From assembly GCF_042660705.1 (NCBI RefSeq), contig NZ_JBHSUQ010000001.1: a DNA stretch of 64,000 nt; one strand, written 5' to 3'. The first letter of the stretch is position 1, and every line of letters begins with the position of its first letter. Both the position numbers and the translations under genes were made by a program. The stretch comes from Undibacterium_A arcticum (lineage in GTDB: Bacteria; Pseudomonadota; Gammaproteobacteria; Burkholderiales; Burkholderiaceae_D). Below, one piece after another: positions 41,924 through 50,393 of the stretch. The notes beneath the pieces were generated by a model. The model saw only the letters and a program-made list of their open reading frames with translations. It did not search any database and had not been told where the DNA came from.

Positions 41924-43387
41924 ATGTCGATGCTAAGCGAATTGAGTAAACTTAAAGAAGGTGAACCGTTACATCAGAAGATGCGGATTGCTGGCAAGCT
42001 GGTCGGTAATGAGCGTCGGATCGAGGTACTAAATCCATACAGCGGTAAGCTGGTCGGGACGATTCCAAAGGCGACTGTCGGCGATATCCGCGACGCCTTT
42101 CGCATCGCTCGTCAGTTCAAGTCACCGCTGACGCGTTACGACCGCTCCAAGATCATGTTGCGGGCGTCGGAAATATTGCGTGCCAATACCGATGCCATTT
42201 CTGATTTGATCACCGCCGAATCAGGCCTGTGCAAGAAGGACTCGCTGTATGAAGTTGGTCGTGCCTGCGACGTCTTTGTGTTTGCCGCCAATCAGGCGCT
42301 GGTAGATGATGGTCAGGTGTTTTCCTGTGACCTGACACCGCATGGCAAGCAGCGCAAAGTCTACACAATGAAAGAGCCGTTGCTCGGCGCAATTTCGGCC
42401 ATTACGCCGTTCAATCACCCGTTGAATCAGGTCGCGCACAAAGTGGCGCCATCGATCGCGACGAATAATCGAATGGTGTTAAAGCCAACCGAGAAGACCC
42501 CGTTTTCTGCCTTGCTGCTCGCCGACATTTTGTACGAAGCCGGATTGCCGCCTGAAATGTTCTCGGTAGTGACAGGCGATCCGAAAGAAATCGCAGACGA
42601 AATGCTGACCAATGCCGATGTCGATCTGGTCACGTTCACCGGTGGCGTGCCGATAGGAAAATACATCGCCGGCAAGGCAGTCTACAAGCGTCAGGTGCTG
42701 GAGTTGGGCGGCAACGATCCGATCATCGTGATGGAAGATGCCGATATTGAAGAGGCCGCTACTTTGGCGGTGTCGGGCTCGTACAAGAATTCCGGCCAGC
42801 GCTGTACCGCGATCAAACGCATGATCGTGCATCAGGCGGTAGCTGATGAATTTGTCAAGAAGCTTGTTGCCAAGACGCGCGCGATAAAATTTGGCGATCC
42901 GATGGACCCAAACAACGACATGGGAACGGTGATCGATGAACGTGCGGCGATCGAGTTCGAAGCCAAGGTAAAGGATGCCGAGCGCCACGGTGCCAGACTG
43001 TTGTATGGCAATATCCGCGCCGGTGCGCTGTATTCGCCGACGGTACTGGACCACGTGCCGGCCGACTGCAAGCTGGTCGCCGAAGAAACGTTCGGACCGG
43101 TATCGCCAGTGATTCGCTGCACCGATATTGCTGATGCCATCCGGATTTCCAATTCGACTCCTTACGGCTTGTCATCGTCGGTATGCACCAACCGCATGGA
43201 CTACATCACCCGCTTTGTCCGCGAGCTGGAAGTGGGTAGCGTCAATGTGCGAGAGGTGCCAGGCTATCGTTTGGAGCTGACACCGTTTGGTGGCATCAAA
43301 GATTCGGGTCTCGGCTACAAGGAAGGTGTACTGGAAGCCATGAAAAGCTTCTCCAACACAAAGACGTATTCGCTGCCCTGGAACTGA
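41924..43387 (+). CDS. phnY: Phosphonoacetaldehyde dehydrogenase
   Basis: NAD-dependent aldehyde dehydrogenase, 487 residues, oxidising phosphonoacetaldehyde to phosphonoacetate, the step between PhnW and PhnA. Catalytic Cys in YKNSGQRCTAIKR, Glu in VLELGGNDPII, and Asn in the ISAITPFNHPLN segment. RFVRELEVGSVNVREVPGYR is typical of the phosphonate group. A good RBS (GGGAG) is at 41911-41915. The gap after phnA is about 170 bp. Confidence 0.94.
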   Translation: MSMLSELSKLKEGEPLHQKMRIAGKLVGNERRIEVLNPYSGKLVGTIPKATVGDIRDAFRIARQFKSPLTRYDRSKIMLRASEILRANTDAISDLITAESGLCKKDSLYEVGRACDVFVFAANQALVDDGQVFSCDLTPHGKQRKVYTMKEPLLGAISAITPFNHPLNQVAHKVAPSIATNNRMVLKPTEKTPFSALLLADILYEAGLPPEMFSVVTGDPKEIADEMLTNADVDLVTFTGGVPIGKYIAGKAVYKRQVLELGGNDPIIVMEDADIEEAATLAVSGSYKNSGQRCTAIKRMIVHQAVADEFVKKLVAKTRAIKFGDPMDPNNDMGTVIDERAAIEFEAKVKDAERHGARLLYGNIRAGALYSPTVLDHVPADCKLVAEETFGPVSPVIRCTDIADAIRISNSTPYGLSSSVCTNRMDYITRFVRELEVGSVNVREVPGYRLELTPFGGIKDSGLGYKEGVLEAMKSFSNTKTYSLPWN

Positions 43388-43391
43388 TTCG

Positions 43392-43948
43392 ATGTTATCC
43401 ATTCCAGGAATATGCGCGTTGTTTGACGCTGGAGGGCATCTAATATATTCCGGCGAGCCGGTCACTCAACTCGAACATGCTCTGCAATCGGCAACGCTTG
43501 CAGAGCAGGCTGGGGCAACACCGGAATTGATCTGCGCCGCATTGCTGCATGACCTCGGGCATTTGCTGAACCCGCAGGGTGAAACGCCATCGGCGCGAGG
43601 CATTGACGATACGCATCAGTATGTTGCAATTCCGCATCTACGTGGTTTGTTTAGTCCGGCAGTGCTGGGCCCGATTCGGTTGCACGTGAATGCCAAGCGT
43701 TTTTGTGTGCCACCGATACAGCATATTTTGACAAGCTTTCGGAAGACTCCAAGCGCAGCCTTGCATTGCAAGGTGGTGTGTTTTCTGCCGAAGCTGCGGC
43801 AAAATTCATCGCCCGACCTTATGCCGCAGATGCAGTACGTTTGCGGCGGTGGGACGACTTCGCGAAAGATCTAGACATGGTCACTCCGGCACTACCGTAT
43901 TTCGCTGCACTGATGACGGATTGCGCACTTTTTCATTCTTTAGGATAG
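43392..43948 (+). CDS. PhnZ-like HD-domain oxygenase, one frameshift
   Basis: HD-domain protein of the phosphonate-operon-associated family. Metal ligands: His in LEHALQSATLAEQ, HD in ALLHDLGHLL, and DDTHQYVAIPHLR. Tyr19 and Glu22 (YSGE) are spaced like the substrate-gating Tyr and Glu of PhnZ, a mixed-valent di-iron oxygenase. The T-run at 43700-43704 lacks one T; the corrected text is KRFLCATDTAYFDKLSEDSK and onward. It probably oxidises a hydroxylated aminophosphonate; the exact substrate is unknown. Four bp after phnY. Confidence 0.85.
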
Positions 43949-43953
43949 CTCCC

Positions 43954-45342
43954 ATGCGCCCATTCTGGCTGGAACATGCACTTTCGATTGACGGTGAATT
44001 GACGCCTGCGTTGCAAGGTTCTCAACGCGCCGATGTTGGCATTGTCGGCGGTGGCTTTACCGGCCTCTGGACCGCCTTGCAACTGAAGCAGCAGAATCCG
44101 GCACTGGATATTGCGATTATCGAAAGTGATCTGTGCGGTGCCGGCGCCAGCGGTCGAAATGGCGGTTGCTTGCTGACTTGGACCACCAAATTTTTTACGC
44201 TACGTCGTTTGTTTGGAGAGGCCGAAGCGATACGTCTGGCGAAAGCGTCTGAAGCGGCAGTCACGCATATTGCAGAGTTCTGTGGCAAGCATGGGATCGA
44301 CGCCGAATTTCGTCAGGATGGCACCTTGTACACCGCGACCACACAGGCACAGATGGGCGTGCTGGACCCGGTATTAAAGGAGCTGAACAAGTACGGCATC
44401 AATTCGTATCACCCGCTATCAACCGCAGAAGTGCAGCGGCGTTCGGGCTCGGCGCGCAATCTGGCAGGCGTGTTCTCGCCACTGGCGGCCACTGTGCATC
44501 CGGGCAAGCTGGTACGCGGACTGCGCCGGGTGGCACTGGAAATGGGCATCCGAATCTATGAGAGAACGCCGATGCTGGCATTTGAGCCGGGGCGGCAAGT
44601 AACGATACAAACGCCGGCGGGCACACTGCAAGTCGGCAAGATGGTATTGGCCATCAATGCCTGGATGGCAAGTCGCTTCCCACAATTTGAACGCACGCTG
44701 GCGGTGGTGTCCAGCGATATGGTAATTACCGAAAAGTGTCCTGAATTGCTGCAGCAGATCGGTCTCAAGGACGGCGTTTCGGTACTTGATTCTCGTACCT
44801 TTGTGTTCTATTACAGGACCACTGAAGACGGCCGTCTGATGTTGGGGAAGGGCGGTAATACTTTTGCATGGCGCGGCCGGATTCTGCCGGTCTTTGATCA
44901 GCGTTCACCTTATGAAGATCAACTGAAGCAAAGTTTGCATGAATTCTTCCCGGCATTGGCTGAGGTGCCGATAACCGCCAGCTGGAACGGGCCGTCGGAT
45001 CGTTCGGTCACCGGTTTTCCTTTTTTCGGGAAACTTGATGGTCATCCGAATATTTTCTATGGCTTCGGTTATTCGGGTAATGGCGTCGGACCGACTTACA
45101 TGGGTGGCCAGTTACTGTCGTCGCTGGTGCTTGGGCTCGACAATGCATGGAGTCGCAGCCCACTGGCCGATGGCCCGCGCGGCACCTTTCCGCCAGAACC
45201 GATCCGTTATCTGGGATCACTGGTAGTGCGCAATGCGATCCGCCGCAAGGAGCGCGCCGAAGACCTGGAGCGCAAGCCTTGGCTGCTGGATCAGATGCTG
45301 AGCAAGTTGGCGAATGCGGCGGGCAAGGCCGACAAAGCCTAG
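43954..45342 (+). CDS. FAD-dependent aminophosphonate oxidoreductase
   Basis: DAO-family flavoprotein, 462 residues. GVGIV-type FAD fingerprint (ADVGIVGGGFTGLWTALQLK), GAGASGRNGG near residue 67, and C-terminal ITASWNGPSDRSVTGFPFFG and GFGYSGNGVGPTYMGG. It belongs to the putative aminophosphonate oxidoreductase family found in phosphonate operons; some members act on N-alkylated aminophosphonates. ATG at 43954 lies 5 bp after the HD gene. It could feed phosphonoacetaldehyde into PhnY. Confidence 0.85.
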   Translation: MRPFWLEHALSIDGELTPALQGSQRADVGIVGGGFTGLWTALQLKQQNPALDIAIIESDLCGAGASGRNGGCLLTWTTKFFTLRRLFGEAEAIRLAKASEAAVTHIAEFCGKHGIDAEFRQDGTLYTATTQAQMGVLDPVLKELNKYGINSYHPLSTAEVQRRSGSARNLAGVFSPLAATVHPGKLVRGLRRVALEMGIRIYERTPMLAFEPGRQVTIQTPAGTLQVGKMVLAINAWMASRFPQFERTLAVVSSDMVITEKCPELLQQIGLKDGVSVLDSRTFVFYYRTTEDGRLMLGKGGNTFAWRGRILPVFDQRSPYEDQLKQSLHEFFPALAEVPITASWNGPSDRSVTGFPFFGKLDGHPNIFYGFGYSGNGVGPTYMGGQLLSSLVLGLDNAWSRSPLADGPRGTFPPEPIRYLGSLVVRNAIRRKERAEDLERKPWLLDQMLSKLANAAGKADKA

Positions 45343-45550
45343 GTTTTTTACCGAGGGCCGCGAACCCGACGCCACCAAGTACCAGGCCGGGCGTCAGCCT
45401 GCGGCACGTTCGGCGCCTTGACCGAGGTCGCCGGATTCAGCGGCAACACCTGCTGCACGAGCACCAAATTGCACACGTCATACCAGGTAGCAACCTGATC
45501 CCTTATCAGCTCCCTTCATGAAGATGGTGCGTCTGTGGCCGCATTTCACC

Positions 45551-45578
45551 TTGACAATCGCCGTTTCCATCCTATAAT
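45551..45578 (+). promoter_or_regulatory. Consensus sigma70 promoter of the copG-esterase operon
   Basis: TTGACA (45551-45556), 16-bp spacer, TATAAT (45573-45578): both hexamers match the consensus exactly. Confidence 0.85.
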
Positions 45579-45619
45579 ACCATCCATGCAGATGGCAAAT
45601 GGATGTCTAATGGATGGTA
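45578..45619. promoter_or_regulatory. Operator for the CopG-like regulator
   Basis: Perfect 10-bp inverted repeat TACCATCCAT (45578-45587) and ATGGATGGTA (45610-45619). A further ATGGATG lies between the arms (45598-45604), giving three ATGGAT-type words in 42 bp. The left arm overlaps the -10 box, ideal for repression by a ribbon-helix-helix protein. Confidence 0.65.
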
Positions 45620-45628
45620 AAGGCCAAT

Positions 45629-46042
45629 ATGAGTGTGCATGAAATTCGTCCGAAAGTAAGCGAAACCGAGAAAATCACGATCAATCTGGGACTCGTCGAT
45701 CTCGGACAAATCGACCTGCTCGTGCAGGAAGGTTTTTACTCCAACCGAACCGATCTGATTCGCACAGCGATCCGAAACCAGCTGACCACGCATTCCGAAG
45801 TGGTCCGCCAGACAATCGCCCGCAAGAGCCTGGTGCTCGGACTGCAGCATTATTCGCGCGCCGATCTGGAAGCGGTGCAGAGGGCGGGGCAGAAACTGCA
45901 GATCCAGGTTTTGGGCCTGGCCAGCATCGGCGCCGACGTGTCACCGGAACTGGCTCTCGCCACGATCGAATCGCTGGTTGTTCTTGGCGCCCTGCATGCC
46001 AGTCCCGCCGTCAAAAACGCCCTCGCAGGGCGCATCCGCTAA
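45629..46042 (+). CDS. CopG/ribbon-helix-helix family regulator
   Basis: 137 residues. Residues 12-45 (EKITINLGLVDLGQIDLLVQ and YSNRTDLIRTAIRNQL) form a ribbon-helix-helix DNA-binding domain. The C-terminal part (LASIGADVSPELALATIES, LGALHASPAVKNAL) is of a type seen next to PHB-type esterases. ATG at 45629 has AAGG upstream. It is probably an autorepressor acting at the operator 45578-45619 and controlling the esterase that follows 20 bp later. Confidence 0.78.
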   Translation: MSVHEIRPKVSETEKITINLGLVDLGQIDLLVQEGFYSNRTDLIRTAIRNQLTTHSEVVRQTIARKSLVLGLQHYSRADLEAVQRAGQKLQIQVLGLASIGADVSPELALATIESLVVLGALHASPAVKNALAGRIR

Positions 46043-46062
46043 CTGCAAAAAAGGAAAAACCA

Positions 46063-47241
46063 ATGAAGATGAATGAAAAAATGTTCGCGGTAATGCGCGA
46101 AGCGGCTTCCCTGCTGCAAAAAAACGGCGCCGGCGCCGCGACCGAAAAAATTCAGCAGACGCTGCAGGGCCTGATGCCGGCAGGCGCGTGGGCCGGCAAC
46201 GCTTCCGCGGCGCGCACTATGCGCGACATCAATCCGGCGCCGAACGCGAAAGCCGACAATACTGGCGCGGCAGGCGGGTTTGTGCCGGACTTGCTGGCCA
46301 GGCTCGGCATTCACGCGCCGATGGATGGAGCGCGCTTCGAGATGCCGGCCTTCGCGCCGCAATTCGATGTGCAAGAGGATGGCAGTGCGCTCGCTCCGGG
46401 AAAATTTCTGGCTGGTTCCTTCACCAATCATGCCGGCACCCGCGCTTATAAGCTATACGTCCCGACCGCCTATCACGGCCAGGCGCTGCCGCTGGTGGTC
46501 ATGCTGCACGGCTGCACGCAGAATCCGGATGACTTCGCCGCCGGCACCCGGTTGAATGCGATCGCCGAGGAAAAGCCGTGCCTGGTCCTGTATCCGGCGC
46601 AGGCACAGTCGGCCAACGGATCGAAGTGCTGGAACTGGTTCAATGCTGTCGATCAGCAGCGCGGCCAAGGCGAGCCATCCATCATCGCAGGGATGACACA
46701 GGAGATCATCAAGACGTATCACGTGGATGCGGCGCAGGTCTACATCGCCGGCCTGTCGGCAGGCGGTGCGATGGCGGTTATCATGGGCACCAGCTATCCC
46801 GAGCTTTACGCCGCGGTCGGCATCCACTCCGGGTTGCCATATGCAGCGGCGAATGACTTGCCGTCGGCCTTGGCAGCTATGAAAGGCGCCGGCGCACCGA
46901 CCGCAAACGCGCGCCTGAAAGCGATACCGATCATCGTGTTCCACGGCGACCGCGACAAGACTGTCCATCCGCGCAATGGTGATCACATCATGACGCAATC
47001 CATGCCGCAGCATGCTGCGGCACAGATAAAGAAAGGGCAAGCCGGGGCCGGCCACCCTTATACGCAAACGGTGCACGAAGATGCCGACGGCAAGGTGGTG
47101 GCCGAGCAGTGGCTGGTGCATGGTGCGGGTCACGCCTGGTTCGGCGGTAGCAGCCGCGGCAGTTATACCGATGGCAAGGGACCTGACGCTTCTCAAGAAA
47201 TGATGCGCTTTTTTTCGACGCAGTCGAAGTCGGCGAGTTGA
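46063..47241 (+). CDS. PHB-depolymerase-family esterase (paralogue 2)
   Basis: 392 residues. VMLHGCTQNPDDFAAGTRLN, serine box GLSAGGAMAVIMG, Asp in FHGDRDKTVHPRN, and His in HGAGHAWFGG with GSYTDGKGPDAS near the end. The N-terminal 100 residues (KMFAVMREAASLLQKNGAGA) have no evident signal peptide. It follows a CopG-like regulator and precedes a terminator. It resembles the esterase at 15852-16994 in fold but not closely in sequence. Confidence 0.85.
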   Translation: MKMNEKMFAVMREAASLLQKNGAGAATEKIQQTLQGLMPAGAWAGNASAARTMRDINPAPNAKADNTGAAGGFVPDLLARLGIHAPMDGARFEMPAFAPQFDVQEDGSALAPGKFLAGSFTNHAGTRAYKLYVPTAYHGQALPLVVMLHGCTQNPDDFAAGTRLNAIAEEKPCLVLYPAQAQSANGSKCWNWFNAVDQQRGQGEPSIIAGMTQEIIKTYHVDAAQVYIAGLSAGGAMAVIMGTSYPELYAAVGIHSGLPYAAANDLPSALAAMKGAGAPTANARLKAIPIIVFHGDRDKTVHPRNGDHIMTQSMPQHAAAQIKKGQAGAGHPYTQTVHEDADGKVVAEQWLVHGAGHAWFGGSSRGSYTDGKGPDASQEMMRFFSTQSKSAS

Positions 47242-47248
47242 ATGTGAT

Positions 47249-47289
47249 ATCGGGCTGCCACGAGCCGACGGCCCGATTGCCGTTTTTTT
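47249..47289 (+). terminator. Rho-independent terminator after esterase 2
   Basis: Stem ATCGGGC / GCCCGAT (47249-47255 and 47271-47277), then TGCCG and seven T residues. Confidence 0.75.
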
Positions 47290-47628
47290 GGCACGGGTCC
47301 GAACTCTACATAGCAGCCTAGGTATAAGTACGCGAGCTCCTGAACATGCTGGCCCGCTTGCTGCGCTCAAGACGACCGGTCGGAGTTTTGCGGCTCTGCG
47401 TCTTTCATGTACCGAGGATGATGCGTCGGATGATGCCGACTAGTTTGGCATCAACCTGGACGGGCAGGGGCCCTTTGTTTTGGCGCATAAAGCACGACGG
47501 CGCCCCTAGTATTCATGCGGCTCTTCACGTCGGAACTTCTACAATTCCATTTGTAATAATGGCTTGCTGTTTGGTCTCAGAGCGCTGGAATACCGGTGCG
47601 GTCTTTTTCTTCGATGTATAAGCTAACC
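47290..47628. other. Intergenic, no gene seen
   Basis: Between the convergent esterase and SYLF genes. A reading frame at 47346-47621 has no recognisable family. Confidence 0.4.
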
Positions 47629-48222
47629 TCAGATCTTGAGATGCGTTATTTTCGTGCCTTCCAGCGTCAGATTTGCCATAAGACCTGCGTTTGTCAACAC
47701 AAAGGCCATGACCGGGCCGCTCGCCGAACCGACGTCAAGGTTGCCATTTGCACCTACCTTCAGCACCGCCACTGAGGCGTCGGCACCGGCCCGCCAGCCT
47801 TCGCTGGCGCGGAATTTGTCGAGTGCTTCTTTCGTCATGAACAAGAAGATAATCGCTTTAGACTGTGCGCCGATTTGAAGTCCAACCGACAGGGATCCCA
47901 AACTGTAATATTCAGGTGTCGCATTGTGAACGCGCAACGCTCCTTCGCCATACTGCCCACCTATCCCGAAGCCGGCCGCAATTACTGACGGGAAGACCAA
48001 TACACCGCTTGCCTTGGCGATAAGTTCGTGCGAACCCTTGACGGTCGTTTCCAATTGCGAAAGCGTCGCGCTAACGCCTGCGTCGATTTCATGGCGACGT
48101 TTGTCTGAATCAGCAGTGCCCGATGTTGCGGTAGTCGTCGCGGTGGTCGTACAGCCTGCGATCGACAAACCGGCGACCGCGAGCGACGCCGCTGTCTTGA
48201 GCATGAAATCACGTCTTTGCAT
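47629..48222 (-). CDS. SYLF-domain lipoprotein (YSC84-related)
   Basis: 197 residues. A lipoprotein signal (KTAASLAVAGLSIAGC) is near residue 10-25, preceded by RRDF (twin-arginine-like). The SYLF domain follows: SGVLVFPSVIAAGFGIGGQYGEGALRV, LQIGAQSKAIIFLFMT and GSASGPVMAFV. SYLF proteins bind lipids and are often found at the envelope. Very strong RBS (GGAGG) before ATG 48222, suggesting high expression. Convergent with the esterase. Confidence 0.88.
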   Translation of the reverse strand: MQRRDFMLKTAASLAVAGLSIAGCTTTATTTATSGTADSDKRRHEIDAGVSATLSQLETTVKGSHELIAKASGVLVFPSVIAAGFGIGGQYGEGALRVHNATPEYYSLGSLSVGLQIGAQSKAIIFLFMTKEALDKFRASEGWRAGADASVAVLKVGANGNLDVGSASGPVMAFVLTNAGLMANLTLEGTKITHLKI

Positions 48223-49372
48223 GATGACCTCCATTGGGTTAATAACAGGTTCCAAACGGGCGCTCCACCATGCAGCACATGGTTGTTGGCGAAAGCTACA
48301 GGACTAATCCTTAATACGCTTCCGGAGAGTTGATCACATTTGCTTGCATTGTTATCAAGGTGGGTCAGCCAGCCTGAATGTGCTTTCACCTCGCCTTGAA
48401 ACTGCTCTCACTTTTCCTCAAAGATATTCCATTAATCTCAACGTAACGCTCGGACTGTTGCTCTTATTTACAAACGTGCTTTTTTTTACTGGGTATATAC
48501 GGGCGGATTATGTTCACCCAGCACATTATATGGATAGAAATATAATCCTCTGTCGAAGGGTAGTTTTGATACAAGTCAATTTAAAAAGTAGTTTGACGTT
48601 TTAACGAAAAAAATCCCGCAGCACCTTCTGCGGCGGGCCAAATCCTAGCCTTAGGAGGTTGGTTGAAGGAGACGCGACAGCTATACCGCCGATTCATTCG
48701 AGGAAAAGTCTCTACTGCACCTGTTTCGGCCGCAGGTGGTCGCGTACAGCATCTTCCGAAGACGTCGAATGTATGGAGAAAAAATTACTGTTGTCACGAG
48801 ACAAAACCATGTAGGAGAACTGTCGAACTGCAGCGAAGCGAGGAGGGGATGGGTGGTGGATGGTAGTGCCTTATTCGTCAATGACGGATGGAGCGGTGTT
48901 TCGGCAACGTTCCAAACCGCCGCATAGATTGCATCGTCAATGTCGGTGTCGCGACATTTCGCGCTAGCTTTTGATGCCGGCGCGGGGAATGGGTTATTTG
49001 TAGTCCCACTTCGCGCGCGACATTCTCTGTGAGGCTTAACAGTGCTCTTCGCAGTTTGCACGTACTTTGGCGGATTTTCGCCAACCCAGGTATTGCCGCA
49101 TCTTGAACGGCTCGATGCCATCCAGTGGACCCGGAGCCGTGGGTCGTCATAAAATTTATACACTTGAGCCAATTCGCGCAGATTGTCTTTTTGCGTTATT
49201 GGGGCTTTGCAGCAGTATTTCGTGTTGCTGGCATTCTGGTACATTTCCGGTACATAACGGAAGGTAATTGGCGTAGGGTCCGAGCGATTGCTTGCAGTCA
49301 ATTCTGCCCAATTTTGCACGGTGCGATCGACTTGCCAGGTCTTTGTTTTGTCATCAAATTCAAGGATTTTCT
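48223..49372. other. AT-rich stretch without a recognised gene
   Basis: About 1.1 kb. The segment 48400-48610 is AT-rich. A minus-strand terminator-like hairpin lies at 48606-48633, as if a transcript came from the right, but a 212-codon minus frame at 48681-49319 has unusual composition and no family likeness. Positions 49290-49372 form the leader of the chimeric gene. Confidence 0.4.
48606..48633 (-). terminator. Minus-strand terminator-like hairpin
   Basis: Stem CCGCAG / CTGCGG (48616-48621 and 48628-48633), loop CACCTT; on the minus strand it is followed by a T-run (plus A residues at 48607-48613). Confidence 0.6.
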
Positions 49373-50080
49373 ATGTCGACGACCAATGTTCCCGAGTTCA
49401 TCCCCGAGGCCGATCTGGACGAACCCGTTCCGGCACCGCTGATCGATATCGAGGCGCGCCGCCACCAGATTTTCCCGGTGCTGAGCGCGGCCGAAATCAA
49501 GCGCCTGCAGCGCTTCGGCACGCGGCGCCAGTGGCGCGACGGCGAGATGATGTTCGAGGCGGGTCGCACTTCCCTCGGCATGCTGGTGGTGTTGTCGGGC
49601 CGCATCGCCGTCAGCCGTTACGACGGCCTGGGCAACAGCGCACCGATCACCGAACACGGGCCGGGTCAATTCACGGGCGAAGTGGCCCAGCTGTCGAGCC
49701 GGCCGGCGCTGGCGAACGGCCACGCGGTGGGCGACGTCGATGCGCTCGTCATCAATTCCGAATCGCTGCGCGCACTGGTGGTGGCCGAGGCCGAACTGGG
49801 CGAGCGCATCATGCGCGCGCTGATCTTGCGCCGGGTCGGACTGCTCGATGCTAATGGTGGCGGGCCGGTGCTGGTCGGGCCGCCCGGCAACGCCGCCATG
49901 TTCCTCCTGCAGAGCTTCCTGTCCAATCGCTATACGACCTGGAATGCGTACAGCAATCAGTTTTGGCGCGCCGCATATTTGATCAATAAAAAAGGACAAA
50001 TTGTCTACACTCACTTCGGCGAGGGAAACTACCAGGAAACGGAAGCAGCGATACGCAATTTGCTCGCACAACCTGGTTGA
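49373..50080 (+). CDS. Chimeric protein: cyclic-nucleotide-binding domain joined to redoxin tail
   Basis: 235 residues. Residues 1-180 look like the N-terminal cyclic-nucleotide-binding domain of a CNB-thioredoxin reductase (LSAAEIKRLQRFGTRRQW, GMLVVLSGRIAVSRYDG, then GGPVLVGPPGNAAMFLLQSF, where the reductase part begins). From about residue 187 it switches to YTTWNAYSNQFWRAAYLINK and YTHFGEGNYQETEAAIRNLL, the C-terminal end of a DipZ/AhpC-type redoxin. The junction near 49925-49935 coincides with a sharp drop in GC. No redox motif survives. Likely the product of a deletion between two genes; probably non-functional as an enzyme. Confidence 0.78.
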   Translation: MSTTNVPEFIPEADLDEPVPAPLIDIEARRHQIFPVLSAAEIKRLQRFGTRRQWRDGEMMFEAGRTSLGMLVVLSGRIAVSRYDGLGNSAPITEHGPGQFTGEVAQLSSRPALANGHAVGDVDALVINSESLRALVVAEAELGERIMRALILRRVGLLDANGGGPVLVGPPGNAAMFLLQSFLSNRYTTWNAYSNQFWRAAYLINKKGQIVYTHFGEGNYQETEAAIRNLLAQPG

Positions 50081-50393
50081 TACGCTTTCACCTGATAAGT
50101 AAAAGCGTTCGGTGGCGGCGTAAGCGTTGTCCTGTCGAGAACGAGACGTGGCAGCCGTCAATCTGAAACTTGCCAGGCATGTTCTGAGTCGATACGGTCA
50201 AGCCAAGCGCCGATTACTTGATGTGCCACCGAAGCCAGGTCTGCTCCGTGCTGGTGCGCCTGGTCGCGCATTTCCCGAGGATCGTGCTCGCCCGCACACA
50301 GGGGGCACGGCGCAGCACGATGGCGTTTTCGACGGTGAGTGGACGCTCGGTATTAATCAGGTGCCACTAAGCAAATCAGTATTACAGATTTGC
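50081..50393. other. Flank of the integrase, no gene seen
   Basis: No family-like reading. The left border of the mobile module lies somewhere here or within the integrase 3' end. Confidence 0.35.

Larger units (their letters stand above)
45343..45628. other. Intergenic with promoter and operator
   Basis: No gene. It contains the consensus promoter and the 10-bp inverted repeat annotated separately at 45551-45619. Confidence 0.5.

Noticed and set aside
48681..49319. Minus-strand 212-codon frame as a gene
   Set aside because: No RBS, odd composition and no family resemblance, although a terminator-like hairpin follows it.
49298..50161. Minus-strand 287-codon frame
   Set aside because: Opposite the CNB/redoxin chimera; no family likeness.
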